DNA from: Vicia villosa
Lineage: Eukaryota; Streptophyta; Magnoliopsida; Fabales; Fabaceae
Reading direction: 5' to 3'
DNA: 64,000 nucleotides
Assembly (NCBI RefSeq): GCF_029867415.1
Contig: NW_026705177.1
Coordinates: forward strand, 930,001-994,000
The notes under the pieces were generated by a model. It searched no databases, was not told where the DNA came from, and was given only the letters and a program-made list of their open reading frames with translations. A program made the translations under genes and the position numbers. Position 1 is the first letter of the stretch, and every line of letters starts with the position of its first letter. Shown here piece by piece: positions 1 through 9,539 of this stretch.

Positions 1-5
1 GCGCC

Positions 6-406
6 TTTTAATGTAACACCCTGGATTTCCGCTTACCCCGCAGGGCTTCCGGCCTACCAAGCATGTCACCAGCTTAATCAATAATCCCCCCTAGGTCCGC
101 TTATCGGCTGCCCAGGAAATATTGTTTTTGCCTCCCGCAGGAATCGAACCATGTACCTAGGGGTTAAGTACATATTCATAGCGATTCCTGCTACCAATTG
201 ACCTACTAGCTCAATTGGTAGCAGGAATTGCTATGAATATGTACTTAACCCCTAGGTACATGGTTCGATTCCTGCGGGAGGCAAAAACAATATTTCCTGG
301 GCAGCCGATAAGCGGACCTAGGGGGGATTATTGATTAAGCCGGTAACATGCTCGGTTGGCCGACACGGTTGATGCGTGCAGCGGATATCGGGGTGTTACA
401 TTAAAA
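6..406. repeat. Inverted head-to-head SINE-like dimer 1
   Basis: Two arms of about 200 bp face each other around a centre near base 206. The right arm (+) carries tRNA-like internal promoter boxes: an A box of the form TAGCTCAATTGG right after the centre and a B box GGTTCGATTCC about 44 bases later, followed by a non-tRNA body and an end reading GTGTTACATTAAAA. The left arm is its reverse complement. The arms are not identical: about 342-395 of the right arm differs from the mirror stretch on the left, so this dimer is older or was partly converted. I see no folded acceptor stem, so these are tRNA-derived promoters and not tRNA genes. The family name is not known to me. Confidence 0.75.
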
Positions 407-412
407 AGCGCA

Positions 413-814
413 TTTTAATGTAACACCCTGGATTTCCGCTTACCCCGCAGGGCTTCCGGCCTACCAAGCATGTCACCAGCTTAATCAATAATCCCCCCTA
501 GGTCCGCTTATCGGCTGCCCAGGAAATATTGTTTTTGCCTCCCGCAGGAATCGAACCATGTACCTAGGGGTTAAGTACATATTCATAGCGATTCCTGCTA
601 CCACTTGAGCTACGTAGCTCAAGTGGTAGCAGGAATCGCTATGAATATGTACTTAACCCCTAGGTACATGGTTCGATTCCTGCGGGAGGCAAAAACAATA
701 TTTCCTGGGCAGCCGATAAGCGGACCTAGGGGGGATTATTGATTAAGCTGGTGACATGCTTGGTAGGCCGGAAGCCCTGCGGGGTAAGCGGAAATCCAGG
801 GTGTTACATTAAAA
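413..814. repeat. Perfect 402-bp palindrome (SINE-like dimer 2)
   Basis: Base 413 pairs with 814 and the centre falls between 613 and 614 (TAC|GTA). Reading both arms I find no mismatch and no spacer, giving two 201-bp arms. Each arm is the same unit as in dimer 1: tRNA-like A box at the centre, B box GGTTCGATTCC at 670-680 on the + arm, and the 3' end TTACATTAAAA at the outside. The 5' ends of the two units are therefore fused head to head. Long perfect palindromes are unstable in replication, so this is either very recent or a sequencing/assembly fold-back. Confidence 0.8.
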
Positions 815-817
815 TGG

Positions 818-1013
818 TCAAGTGGTAGCAGGAATCGCTATGAATATGTACTTAACCCCTAGGTACATGGTTCGATTCCTGCGGGAGGCAAAAACAATAT
901 TTCCTGGGCAGCCGATAAGCGGACCTAGGGGGGATTATTGATTAAGCTGGTGACATGCTTGGTAGGCCGGAAGCCCTGCGGGGTAAGCGGAAATCCATGG
1001 TGTTACATTAAAA
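818..1013 (+). repeat. SINE-like monomer, 5' truncated
   Basis: A single + oriented copy of the unit found in the flanking dimers. It lacks the first few bases of the A box (starts TCAAGTGGTAGC), keeps the B box, and ends GTGTTACATTAAAA. Its presence as a monomer shows that the dimer arms are a separable unit, as expected of a retroposed SINE. Confidence 0.7.
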
Positions 1014-1363
1014 GGCCTACCAAGCATGTCACCAGCTTAATCAATAATCCCCCTAGGTCCGCTTATCGGCTGCCCAGGAAATATTGTTTTTGCCTCCCGC
1101 AGGAATCGAACCATGTACCTAGGGGTTAAGTACATATTCATAGCGATTCCTGCTACCAATTGAGCTACGTAGCTCAAGTGGTAGCAGGAATCGCTATGAA
1201 TATGTACTTAACCCCTAGGTACATGGTTCGATTCCTGCGGGAGGCAAAAACAATATTTCCTGGGCAGCCGATAAGCGGACCTAGGGGGGATTATTGATTA
1301 AGCTGGTGACATGCTTGGTAGGCCGGAAGCCCTGCGGGGTAAGCGGAAATCCAGGGTGTTACA
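1014..1363. repeat. Inverted SINE-like dimer 3, both outer ends shortened
   Basis: Centre between 1168 and 1169 (TAC|GTA). The left arm starts inside the unit at GGCCTACCAAGC, and the right arm stops at GTGTTACA without the ATTAAAA tail. One arm has CAATTGAG where the other has CTCAAGTG, so the arms differ slightly near the centre. Directly after the right arm comes GGCGCCAATG, a different repeat. Confidence 0.7.
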
Positions 1364-1842
1364 GGCGCCAATGTTCTTGTGTAAAAATCTGGATATAGGG
1401 GGAGCTTATCCTCATAGGTGAGGAAAGCTTGGAAACTGGATGTAGCTCTGATAAGCTTTGGGGATTTGGAAGCAGCGAGTGATGCACTTTTTTCAAGAGA
1501 AGTGTCTTGCTCATCCCTTTGTTAGGGGCCCCTTTTTATAGCTCCAATTTAGCCTTTTAGAGCCTTATTTAAGAGGCATCTGTAGGAATTTTGTTGTTAC
1601 AAACATTCATATGTCTTTATTATCCAGCCATGTATGACATATGAAAGCATCGGTTATAGCCGACTTGCCCATAAGAGTTAGGTGTTACTTTCGGGTTGTA
1701 CCTATGAATTTCCATATGCCATTTGGTACGCTTCTTAAGAATGGTCCTCGGCTACTGCATAATTGCCGATTAAGTTCTCAGTTTTGCAACTTAAGATGTG
1801 TCCTCGCCCGGGTTTATACAGACCTCTTTCTGTCAATAACTT

Positions 1843-2136
1843 GTATCAGGTTGCGTTCTCATAAATATCCCCCGAGTATGGAACAATAGTAGTAAGAATG
1901 AGGTCCAATATGTATTATGGGATTCTGCTATCGAGAATTTCCGGGTCGTTCCTCCTAGCCTCAATGAACTTATACCACACTACCCTCAAAACAAACTCTA
2001 TCTCGAATACGCTTTTCACGGGTTTGGTTATGACCGAGTTAGAGATGACTTTAAGCTCATTCAATTGGTATCATTTCTTTCCGATGATGATGACGAACCA
2101 ACATCATTAGATTTTTTTTATAGATATATAGTTTAA
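1843..2136 (+). pseudogene. F-box-associated (FBA) domain relic
   Basis: One frame running through base 1903 (GTC) to a TAA at 2134-2136 reads as the middle of an F-box/kelch-type protein: VLWDSAIENFRVVPPS followed by FHGFGYDRVRDDFKLIQLVS. These match the usual FBA signature (LWNPATKEFKV..PPS, then GFGYD...DDYKV.R.VSF). F-box proteins are substrate adaptors of SCF ubiquitin ligases. No F-box, start codon or C-terminal half is visible in frame; upstream the frame is closed by a TAA at about 1837. The surroundings are repeats. I read it as a decayed fragment. Exact limits are uncertain. Confidence 0.6.
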
Positions 2137-3528
2137 ACACGAATTCTTAGAGAATGGTTGACATGAGAATTCCTCAGGGTTTAGGGTTTTACTTAAGCTT
2201 ATTTGTGGTCCCCCTTTCTTTATCCTATATGAAAGTTTTCTATCTTCTGACGAATTGATGAAAAAGTAGTGGTAGTTTCACTTGATTATGGAAGAATATA
2301 TAAAAATAAACTTAGAGTGATGTGTTGCTTATTCTTCAACTCTCTCCATAAAAATACTTTATATTTGGAGATTTTAAGGTTTGGATAAGCTAAAAGGCTA
2401 GGGATCTAAAACGAAAATATTGTTACACTGAATGGATGTCTTAATGTTAATTGATCGTTGTAGACAAAGAATAGATGTGATTCCTTCCCTCTTTTTTCAT
2501 ATAAAGATGATAGTATGTTGTTTTTGTGTTGTTGATATTATACTTTGTGATGGCCATCTAGGTATTGATAGAGGCGACGTGTTCCCGGGAATCACTCATT
2601 CCATCAAACTTAATCAACATAGGATGTTTGAATTTTTCCGACATAGCCCCACCCCCTTAAAAAATAGTCATAAAGAGGTTAAGGGTCCATAATCTCCATC
2701 TCGTCTATATGGTCGCCCTCCTGCTGACAATGTTGGAAGCTAACCATGTTGTCTTGCGGAGTCTGATTTTGGCGTTGCGATTCTTTCACGTGATGGCTCG
2801 CCTTTTCACCATGTTGGGGAAAATGAAGAAGACGAGCTTTAAATTGAATGTGTGTTCAACTTGGGTTAATTTTACCAGAGCCCCACAGTGGGCGCCAATT
2901 GTACCCACCAAAAGTACAACAAGAGTGCTAGCCTTTTTTAGGGATATCAGTCTATTTAGGGTATATGGAGGTAATGAGATTATGTTTAGGTAAGGGTTGT
3001 GAGAAAGTCTCTATGTGTGATTTTTTTGGGAACTAATGGTCCATTTCCTAAGATATTAAATCCCCTACAGTCAAAATTTAGACGCATTCATGCTGTTAAG
3101 ATATTATCAACCATTTGGTATTTATTATACAATTTAAGAGAAACACAATTGACTTTTTTCTTAAATTACCAGTCTTAAATAAGAACCAGTTGATTCAGCC
3201 ATATACGCTTAAATGCGTGAAGTTTAGGTTTTTGGACGACAAGGAATTTGGGTCCCTTTCCTAATCCTCACATCAAGATATTTATAGAAGGCTTCTTGGA
3301 CTGAGCTTAGAATCCAGAGGAGTGAATTTCCCCTGTTTCTGGTTAGAAACGTGAAAATGAGAAGACTAGATTCTTTTCTCAATCGTAGAGGAAACAATTT
3401 TCCTCCTTGACTTTGCCCTCCACTAAATTACTTGCTTAAACACCTCACTAGTTACGTACGGCATGCAAATGGATCGATTCAAGCGGCAAAAGCCCAATTG
3501 GGTGATCCATTTACCCTATTTTGGACAA
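2137..3528. other. No gene seen; unclassified repeat-like DNA
   Basis: Short open frames only, none with a recognisable domain. At 2881-2902 there is GCCCCACAGTGGGCGCCAATTG, and a related GGCGCCAATGTT follows the SINE-like cluster at 1363; this motif recurs in legume repeats, but I cannot name the element. The stretch just left of 3529 is the host sequence into which the MULE inserted. Confidence 0.4.
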
Positions 3529-3537
3529 CTTGGTTGT
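3529..3537. repeat. MULE target-site duplication, left
   Basis: CTTGGTTGT directly precedes the left terminal inverted repeat, and the same nine bases follow the right one at 8156-8164. Confidence 0.93.
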
Positions 3538-3714
3538 GAAAATTTTACTTCCTACCCCTACAATTGCCCTTCTACCCCTACAATTTTGTAAAAATGCCAA
3601 CTTTACCCTCAATAGTTAATAACCATTTTACCATTTTACTTTTTTACCATTCATCTAAAAAGTCAAAAAAATTCAAATCTGCACCCCTACGCACCTTCAA
3701 TTCGGAATACTTCT

Positions 3715-3955
3715 GGTAAGTCATCCGGTTTACAAATTAACAAACCAGAACACATTATGAATGTCATCCGGTTCACTTTTTTTATTTCCGAAAGACATTT
3801 TAAAACTGATCCGGTAATACGAAAATCAAACCGGAACAGATAAGCAAAGTGTTCCGGTGCATTTGTCATCAAACCGGAACAGTTTTGAAAAGTGATCTGG
3901 TGAACTTGATATCAAACCGGAACAGATTGGAAAACTGTTCCGAAACGCATTTTGC
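3715..3955. repeat. MULE left subterminal hairpin array
   Basis: Degenerate units with the half-sites CCGGAACA and GTTCCGG/ATCCGGT spaced by roughly 15-25 bases, often joined by ATCAAA. They resemble the array at the right end (7700-8005). Arrays of short inverted sites next to TIRs are usually transposase-binding sites; here that is inference. The transposase start codon lies just inside the array. Confidence 0.7.
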
Positions 3956-3986
3956 ATTTTTTAATTTTTGGTTATTTTTTTCAGGT

Positions 3987-6547
3987 ATGGAAGTTCCGCT
4001 CCAAATTTTTCGAAAAAACGAGACAGCTATTGATACCACTGATGTTTTCACAACTTCACAGAGATTTGTCACACGGGAAGAAGTTATCCGCTGGGTTAAA
4101 GAGACCGGAATCAACAATAAAGTGACTGTTATCATAGCGCGTTCAGACACTGAAACAGGCAAAAGAGGAAGAAGTAACAAAGTTATATTTGCGTGCAATA
4201 AAGGTAGAAAATATAAGGATAAAAGTGAGACTCAAAGTGCTACTAAGAGATGTGGATGTCCATTCAAAATCAGATCGACTCCGGCAAAAGATGGGTCTGG
4301 ATGGAAGGTTGATGTAAAATGTGGAGTTCATAATCATGGTTTACCAGATAGATTAGAAGGCCATTCATTTGTTGGTAGGTTGACAACAGATGAGAAGCAG
4401 CATGTTGCTGATTTGACAAAGAGACATGTTCTGCCTAGACACATATTGATTTCCTTGCAAGAGTGAGATCCTGAGAACGTCACTCGGATCACGCAAATAT
4501 ACAAGCATAAAAGTGTGATTGAAGCGGAGATAAGAGGTCCAAGAAGTGAGATACAACATTTGCTTAAGCTTATAGAGGAGGCGAACTATGTTTATTGGAG
4601 TAGGAAACTGGATGATTGTGAAGTTGTGAGAGATATTTTTTGGGCTCATCCAGATTCAGTAAAGTTGGTGAATCTTTTTCCTACTGTCTTGATTATGGAC
4701 TCCACTTATAAGACCAACAAATATAGACAACCTCTGTTTGAAATAGTTGGTATGACATCGACCGAGTTGACATTTGCGGTTGCATTTGCTTATATGGAGT
4801 GTGAGCAGACAGAGAGTTATATTTGGGTCTTGGATAAGCTGAAGCAATTGTTTGTGAAGAAAGATGTGGTTCCACAAGTGATTTTGACGGATAGAGATCT
4901 TGCTTTGATGAAAGCAGTTGAAGTTGTTTTTCCTACGACGCATAACTTGCTATGTCGTTTTCATATTAACAAAAATGTTGGGATGAAATGCAAGGAATAT
5001 GTGATGAAAGACATGCAAGAGACGATAGGCACATTGTGGAAAGATGTTGTATGGGCTAGTAATGAGGTTGAGTATGGTGTACGGTTGCAATATCTTGAAC
5101 AAGCATGCTTTGCTTGTACTGACTTCCTCGGTTACGTGAAGAACACTTGGTTGATCCCACATAGGCAAAGATTTGTAGGCGCGTGGATTAATCTAGTGCT
5201 TCATTTTGGTAACACCACGACAAATCGGTATGTCATAATTCTTAGAATATTTATTTAGTATTAATTTTTGGAATATTATTTTTTTATACTTTCTTTGTTT
5301 ATTTTAGGGTTGAATCTGCACATTGGAAGCTAAAGCAGATGATAGGAAACAGCCTTGGTGACATGGTCAAAGTTTGGGAAGCTATGAATTCTAACCTAAA
5401 AATCCAAATAGGTAACATTCGAGCTTCGTTTCAAAAAAGTTTTTATGAGGTTGAGCACGCACACATTAGTCCATTTTATGATAATTTGCGTGGTTCAGTA
5501 TCGAGAGCTGCTTTGAGACGCATTGCAGAAGATTTATTGAGGCTTGATTATGTGTTAAATAGTAGGGAAAAATGTGGTTGTACTATGAGAACAAGTTATG
5601 GGCTACCTTGTGCTTGTGAGATGGGAAGATCGATTGTTGTTGGAATCCCATTACAAATAGAAAATGTTCATCTTCAATGGAGGATACTATCTATGGAAGG
5701 TGACTTGCCTTTAGATGAGGAAGCTGGTTCGGAGGTGGATATGAGTAATGCAATTGATGAATTGTGGAGAAGGTTTAAATCACTAGATGTTGTTGGAAAA
5801 AGAGCATTGAAAAGTAGGGTTTGTGAAATTGCATATCCCACAACAACTTCATTGTGTCCACCACCTGAGAAAATAAAAACTAAAGGCGGAGTGAAGAGGA
5901 AAGGGAAGAAACCAGTTGGGTATGATGTTTATAGGGATCCTTCAGGTTTTGAGTATGCTGATCAGGCGTCTCAATCTTCACAAAAACAATCGCAAGCATC
6001 ACAAACTTCCAAGAAGCAATCACAATCAAAGAAGCAATCACAAGCAAAGGACGAGGATTTCACTCTTCAGTTTCCTTGTCATATTAGGCCATATATTACC
6101 GAGATTGTTAATGTTGTAGCAGATGGTAATTGTGGATTTAGAGCCATTGCGTCGTGGCATGGGTATAGTGAGGATGGTTGGGCAATGGTTCGTCGTGACT
6201 TGGACATGGAATTAAGAGAAAAGAAGGACTTATATGAGAGATTGTTCGGTCTAAGTTTATCCGAAGTGAGAAATGGATTGTTGATAGATCATGTTGGTTT
6301 TCAACCACCGCAGAAATGGTTGACACTACCAGAGATGGGTTATTTGATAGCGAATCGGTATAACATCATTCTTGTGCTGCTTGGTAACCCTTGCTTGACT
6401 TTTTTTCCTATGACAACAACATTTTCTCCAAGTGCTCCTACATATTGCATTGGCCTTGTCAACAGGAATCATTATCTTCGGTCTATATGCATCCACCTTG
6501 ATGGCCCCCTGTCTGTAGAACCATCTCAACGCCCTCGGAAGCCCTAG
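3987..6547 (+). pseudogene. MULE transposase (mudrA/FAR1-type) with C-terminal OTU domain, one premature stop
   Basis: Catalyses cut-and-paste of the surrounding element. I start at the ATG at 3987, which opens a conserved-looking N-terminus; the frame is open further upstream. Exon 1 runs to 5227, an 80-bp GT-AG intron covers 5228-5307, and exon 2 ends at 6547, about 826 codons. In order: FAR1/WRKY-like zinc region with a CGCPFKI core and HNH (about residues 65-120); DDE core with Asp in MDSTY (about 238) and LTDRD (about 302), then CRFHI; SWIM-like CxC...GLPCAC near 500; a Q/S/K-rich linker of repeated KKQSQ; then an OTU domain (about 670-805) with DGNC (Cys near 689) and NHY (His near 802). 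The only break is TGA at 4464-4466, inside what reads as LQE-x-DPENVT; CGA to TGA fits decay of a methylated CpG. The last 20-odd residues do not resemble OTU and are antisense of the neighbouring gene. Confidence 0.88.
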
Positions 6548-7655
6548 GTTGTCTGACCGCCAGTTTTCTCCTTTCCTTCCCAGAGTAGGAAAGTACTCAT
6601 GTATCCAACACTGTTAACAAATAAATTAAATATATATTAAATAATATATATATATATATATTAAATAATATAAATTATAATATATGAATAAACATATAAT
6701 TAATTAAAAATAACATAAATACCTGTAGCAGAGTAGGATATCCACCGAGCTGCTTGCAACTAAACATAGATGCATCCCCAAGGTGGCGATAAAGAGTGGC
6801 CAGTGCCGCTGATGCCCAACTGTATGAACCAAGCCCACGTAGATCTCTAAACAATAGCAAATATCGGGCCTCAACCAGGGTAAATGTCTTATCCGCAAAA
6901 ATGGTAGAACCTACCAACATCATCAGATATGCCCTGGTCGCGTAAGTCCAACTACCAGCAGCACGGTACTGCACGAATCTGTCATACAGCCACTGAAGTG
7001 AGTAATAAGCTCCCCTGCAAGAACGCACATGTACAACCATGGCATGTCTATCCACTCCCAATAACTCACAGCCAAGATCAACAGCCACCTGCTCTGTGAC
7101 ATGCTCATCAGGATACCAGAACATACCATTGATAGGCAAATGGAGCAGGCACGCAACATCATCTAAAGTAATCGTCATTTCACCAAATGGCATGTGAAAT
7201 GACGAAGTCTCAACATGCCACCTCTCCACAAATGGTGAGACGAGATTAACGTCTATCTTGGTCAGGCTAGTTCTCTGAAGAGAAGCCAGACCTGACCCAG
7301 TCACGATAGCCTCAATCTCAGGTGGGAGCTGCTGAGGCACTCTCTCCTGGAGCTTCGTCCCGTGCCCAGCGACTTTAAGCTCCTTTTTAGAGCCTCTTTC
7401 CTGAAAATAAATAAAAAAACCACATTAGAAGATATAATAATAAATTCTATTTAAAATAAATCAAATAATTTTACTTACCTCTCCGTACCATAACCGGCGA
7501 GCAACATGGTCTTGATATCGAACAAGTAAAGATAAATCTGATGGTCCACCAGGATATCCAACTGGCTGTGGTGGCTGCGGTGGTGGGTTAGAGGAACCAG
7601 CTTCGTCGCGGCGGCGGCGGGTATTTGGTCTCCCGTCTAGTCCTAGTGTACGCAT
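6326..7655 (-). CDS. Plant mobile domain (MAIN-like) protein carried by the MULE
   Basis: Three exons on the minus strand: 7655-7479, 7400-6723 and 6610-6326, all with GT-AG junctions and matching phases, giving 379 aa without a stop. The N-terminus is basic and proline-rich (RRRR, then PPPQPPQP). It continues into the mobile domain: LLVRYQDHVARRLW, then EIEAIVTGSGL, FVERWHVETSSFHMPFGEMTITLDDVA, LHLPINGMF, YLMMLVGSTIFADKT, LGSYSWASAALATLYRHLGDAS and LQCWIHEYFP. This is the family of MAINTENANCE OF MERISTEMS and the PP7-long homologues, known both as host genes and as MULE/gypsy passengers; its biochemical role is unsettled. After KVDAYRP the sequence stops resembling the family, because from there the exon is antisense to the transposase OTU tail. 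The promoter would lie in the right subterminal array. It could be a captured host gene or a second element-encoded gene. Confidence 0.85.
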
Positions 7656-7699
7656 TTTCCTGGAAAAAATATTAAAAAAAAAATTAAAAAAAAAAATCC

Positions 7700-8005
7700 C
7701 AAAAAAGCAAACTGGAACAGTTCCAAAAAGGGTTCCGGTTTGCAACTGAGCTAAACCGGAACAGTTTTCAAAAGGCTTCCGGTGGAGATGAAAACAAACC
7801 GGAACAGAATTCAAAAGCGTTCCGGTATCATAGGCAACAAACCGGAAGAGTTCCAAATTGTGTTCCGGTTTGAAAGCGAACGCACCGGAACAGAATCCAA
7901 AAGCGTTCTGTGAAATATTTTTGCGAACCGGACCACTTACAAAATGTGTTCCGGTTTGGAAAGTTAATGAACCGGAAGAGTCTTCAGAAGGGTTCCGGTT
8001 TGTGT
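7700..8005. repeat. MULE right subterminal hairpin array
   Basis: About seven or eight units in which CCGGAAC(A/G)G is followed after 15-20 bases by GTTCCGGT, at a period near 55-60 bp. Each unit can fold into a short hairpin. The array lies between the start of the plant-mobile-domain gene and the right terminal repeat, so it probably also covers that gene's promoter and leader. Confidence 0.75.
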
Positions 8006-8155
8006 TTCGTACAGATAAAAAGAGAGTGTTTGTTCAAGATCAGTAAAAAGTGAAAAATGAGAAAAAAAATTCCTATTTATGGAAGGGTAATTTCGTCCAA
8101 AAAATATGATTGTTGGGGTAGAAGGGCAAATGTAGGGATAGGAAGTAAAATTTTC

Positions 8156-8164
8156 CTTGGTTGT
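8156..8164. repeat. MULE target-site duplication, right
   Basis: CTTGGTTGT follows the right terminal inverted repeat and is identical to 3529-3537. Confidence 0.93.
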
Positions 8165-9457
8165 TATGTTTCAGACGACTTAATGTCCCTCATTGAACGT
8201 TCACATATCATTGATGTAGTTGACTTAAGTCTTATTATAACTACCACTTTTTAAATTCAATAAAATTATCTGTATATTCAAATAATCTAGTTTAAAATTT
8301 TGTATATTTAAGCTTTAACTATTTTAATAAGATATATGGAGTAAACGCTTTATTCATTATGGTAATCATTATCAACTAGACGTACACCCGTGCGATTGCA
8401 CGGATATATCTTATTAAATAAATTATTTATAATTGTGTCAATTCAATCTAATAATTTATATTATTAAAATATGTTATATTGAAAAGTTAAACGTGAAGTT
8501 GAAATATTATAAAAATAAATGTGAATAGAAAAAAATTAAGTGATAAAAAATGAAAAATAAAGTTTAATAGTTTATATCTCAATTATTTGTTATATAATTT
8601 ATTTAAAATTTTGATACCAAGTAAAATTAAATAAAATAAATAGAATGCAAGAATAATAAAATAAGCTAAGAATATATATATTTTGACAGATACAAACAAT
8701 ATCTTTTAAAAAAAATGTTTTTTGTGATTCCTTAAAATAAATACCTACGAAAAAACATAATCAATCATTAGTAAAAAAATTGAAACAAAAAAATTGATGT
8801 GAAAAAATAGAAAAACTAATAATAAAAGAAAAAAAATAATTTAATAACATACAAAAATCTTTAAGACTATTTTAATTTCAAATGTATTTCCTTCATCCTT
8901 AACATGCTTGTACGGTTGTACCTATAAAACAAAAAAAATAAAAAAAATACATAATAAGAAAAAAAAAAAAAATATTCAAAGAAGAAACCTCATTTATGAC
9001 ATGTTGATATTTGCAAAAATGTAATACATTATATTTTATGCCTTGAAATTTGATCTTAAACAAATTAAAAAAATCAAGAGAAACAAAATAATCATGTAAA
9101 TTGTTAGAAAGAAATTTACCTAATAAAAAAAATTAATGTTTAAAATGGACAAATGAGTTGTGTTTTATGTATATATTTTATAAGTAATACATGTGGTTAG
9201 TGAGAGATTTTATAGCTTAAAATTTGACCTGAACAAATTAAAAGAAAGACAATGATCATGTAAATAGTTAGAAATAAATATACTTAATAAGAAAAAACAG
9301 ATGTTAAAAATTGACATATGAGTTGAGATGAGTTTGTTGTTTTTCATTTTATAAGTAATAATATATGGGGGTTAGTGGCCACTAATAGTGGGAGATTTTT
9401 GTAAGGATGTGTTGTAGTTGATTTTTTTTATTAGTTAGTGATTAGTGGAATTAAGTA

Positions 9458-9539
<82 letters not shown>

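Larger units (their letters stand above)
3538..8155. mobile_element. Complete Mutator-like element (MULE), 4618 bp
   Basis: Both ends are defined. A 9-bp target duplication CTTGGTTGT lies at 3529-3537 and 8156-8164. Inside it, the terminal inverted repeats start GAAAATTTTACTTCCTACCC on the left and its mirror on the right, nearly identical for about 40 bp and then only weakly similar. Internal to the ends are arrays of CCGGAACAG...GTTCCGG hairpin units. The element carries two convergent genes: a mudrA-like transposase fused to an OTU domain (+) and a plant-mobile-domain gene (-). The 9-bp duplication is the classical Mutator signature. The right TIR differs from the left at a few bases, so the insertion is not brand new. 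Confidence 0.93.

Noticed and set aside
614..690. True tRNA genes at the palindrome centres
   Set aside because: A- and B-box words are present, but there is no 7-bp acceptor stem, and the T-arm stem pairs poorly. They are tRNA-derived promoters.
1641..1889. 82-aa open frame just before the F-box relic
   Set aside because: No family resemblance; it may be a frame-shifted part of the same relic but I cannot show it.
3869..4943. Several minus-strand frames opposite the MULE transposase
   Set aside because: Antisense shadows of conserved transposase coding sequence without any domain of their own.
7700..8005. CRISPR-like array in the spaced CCGGAAC repeats
   Set aside because: This is a plant genome; the repeats are short, degenerate and in inverted pairs, and they lie beside a transposon end.
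8387..8403. Helitron end hairpin
   Set aside because: A CCGTGC/GCACGG hairpin is present, but there is no CTRR terminus at the right distance and no Helitron coding sequence.
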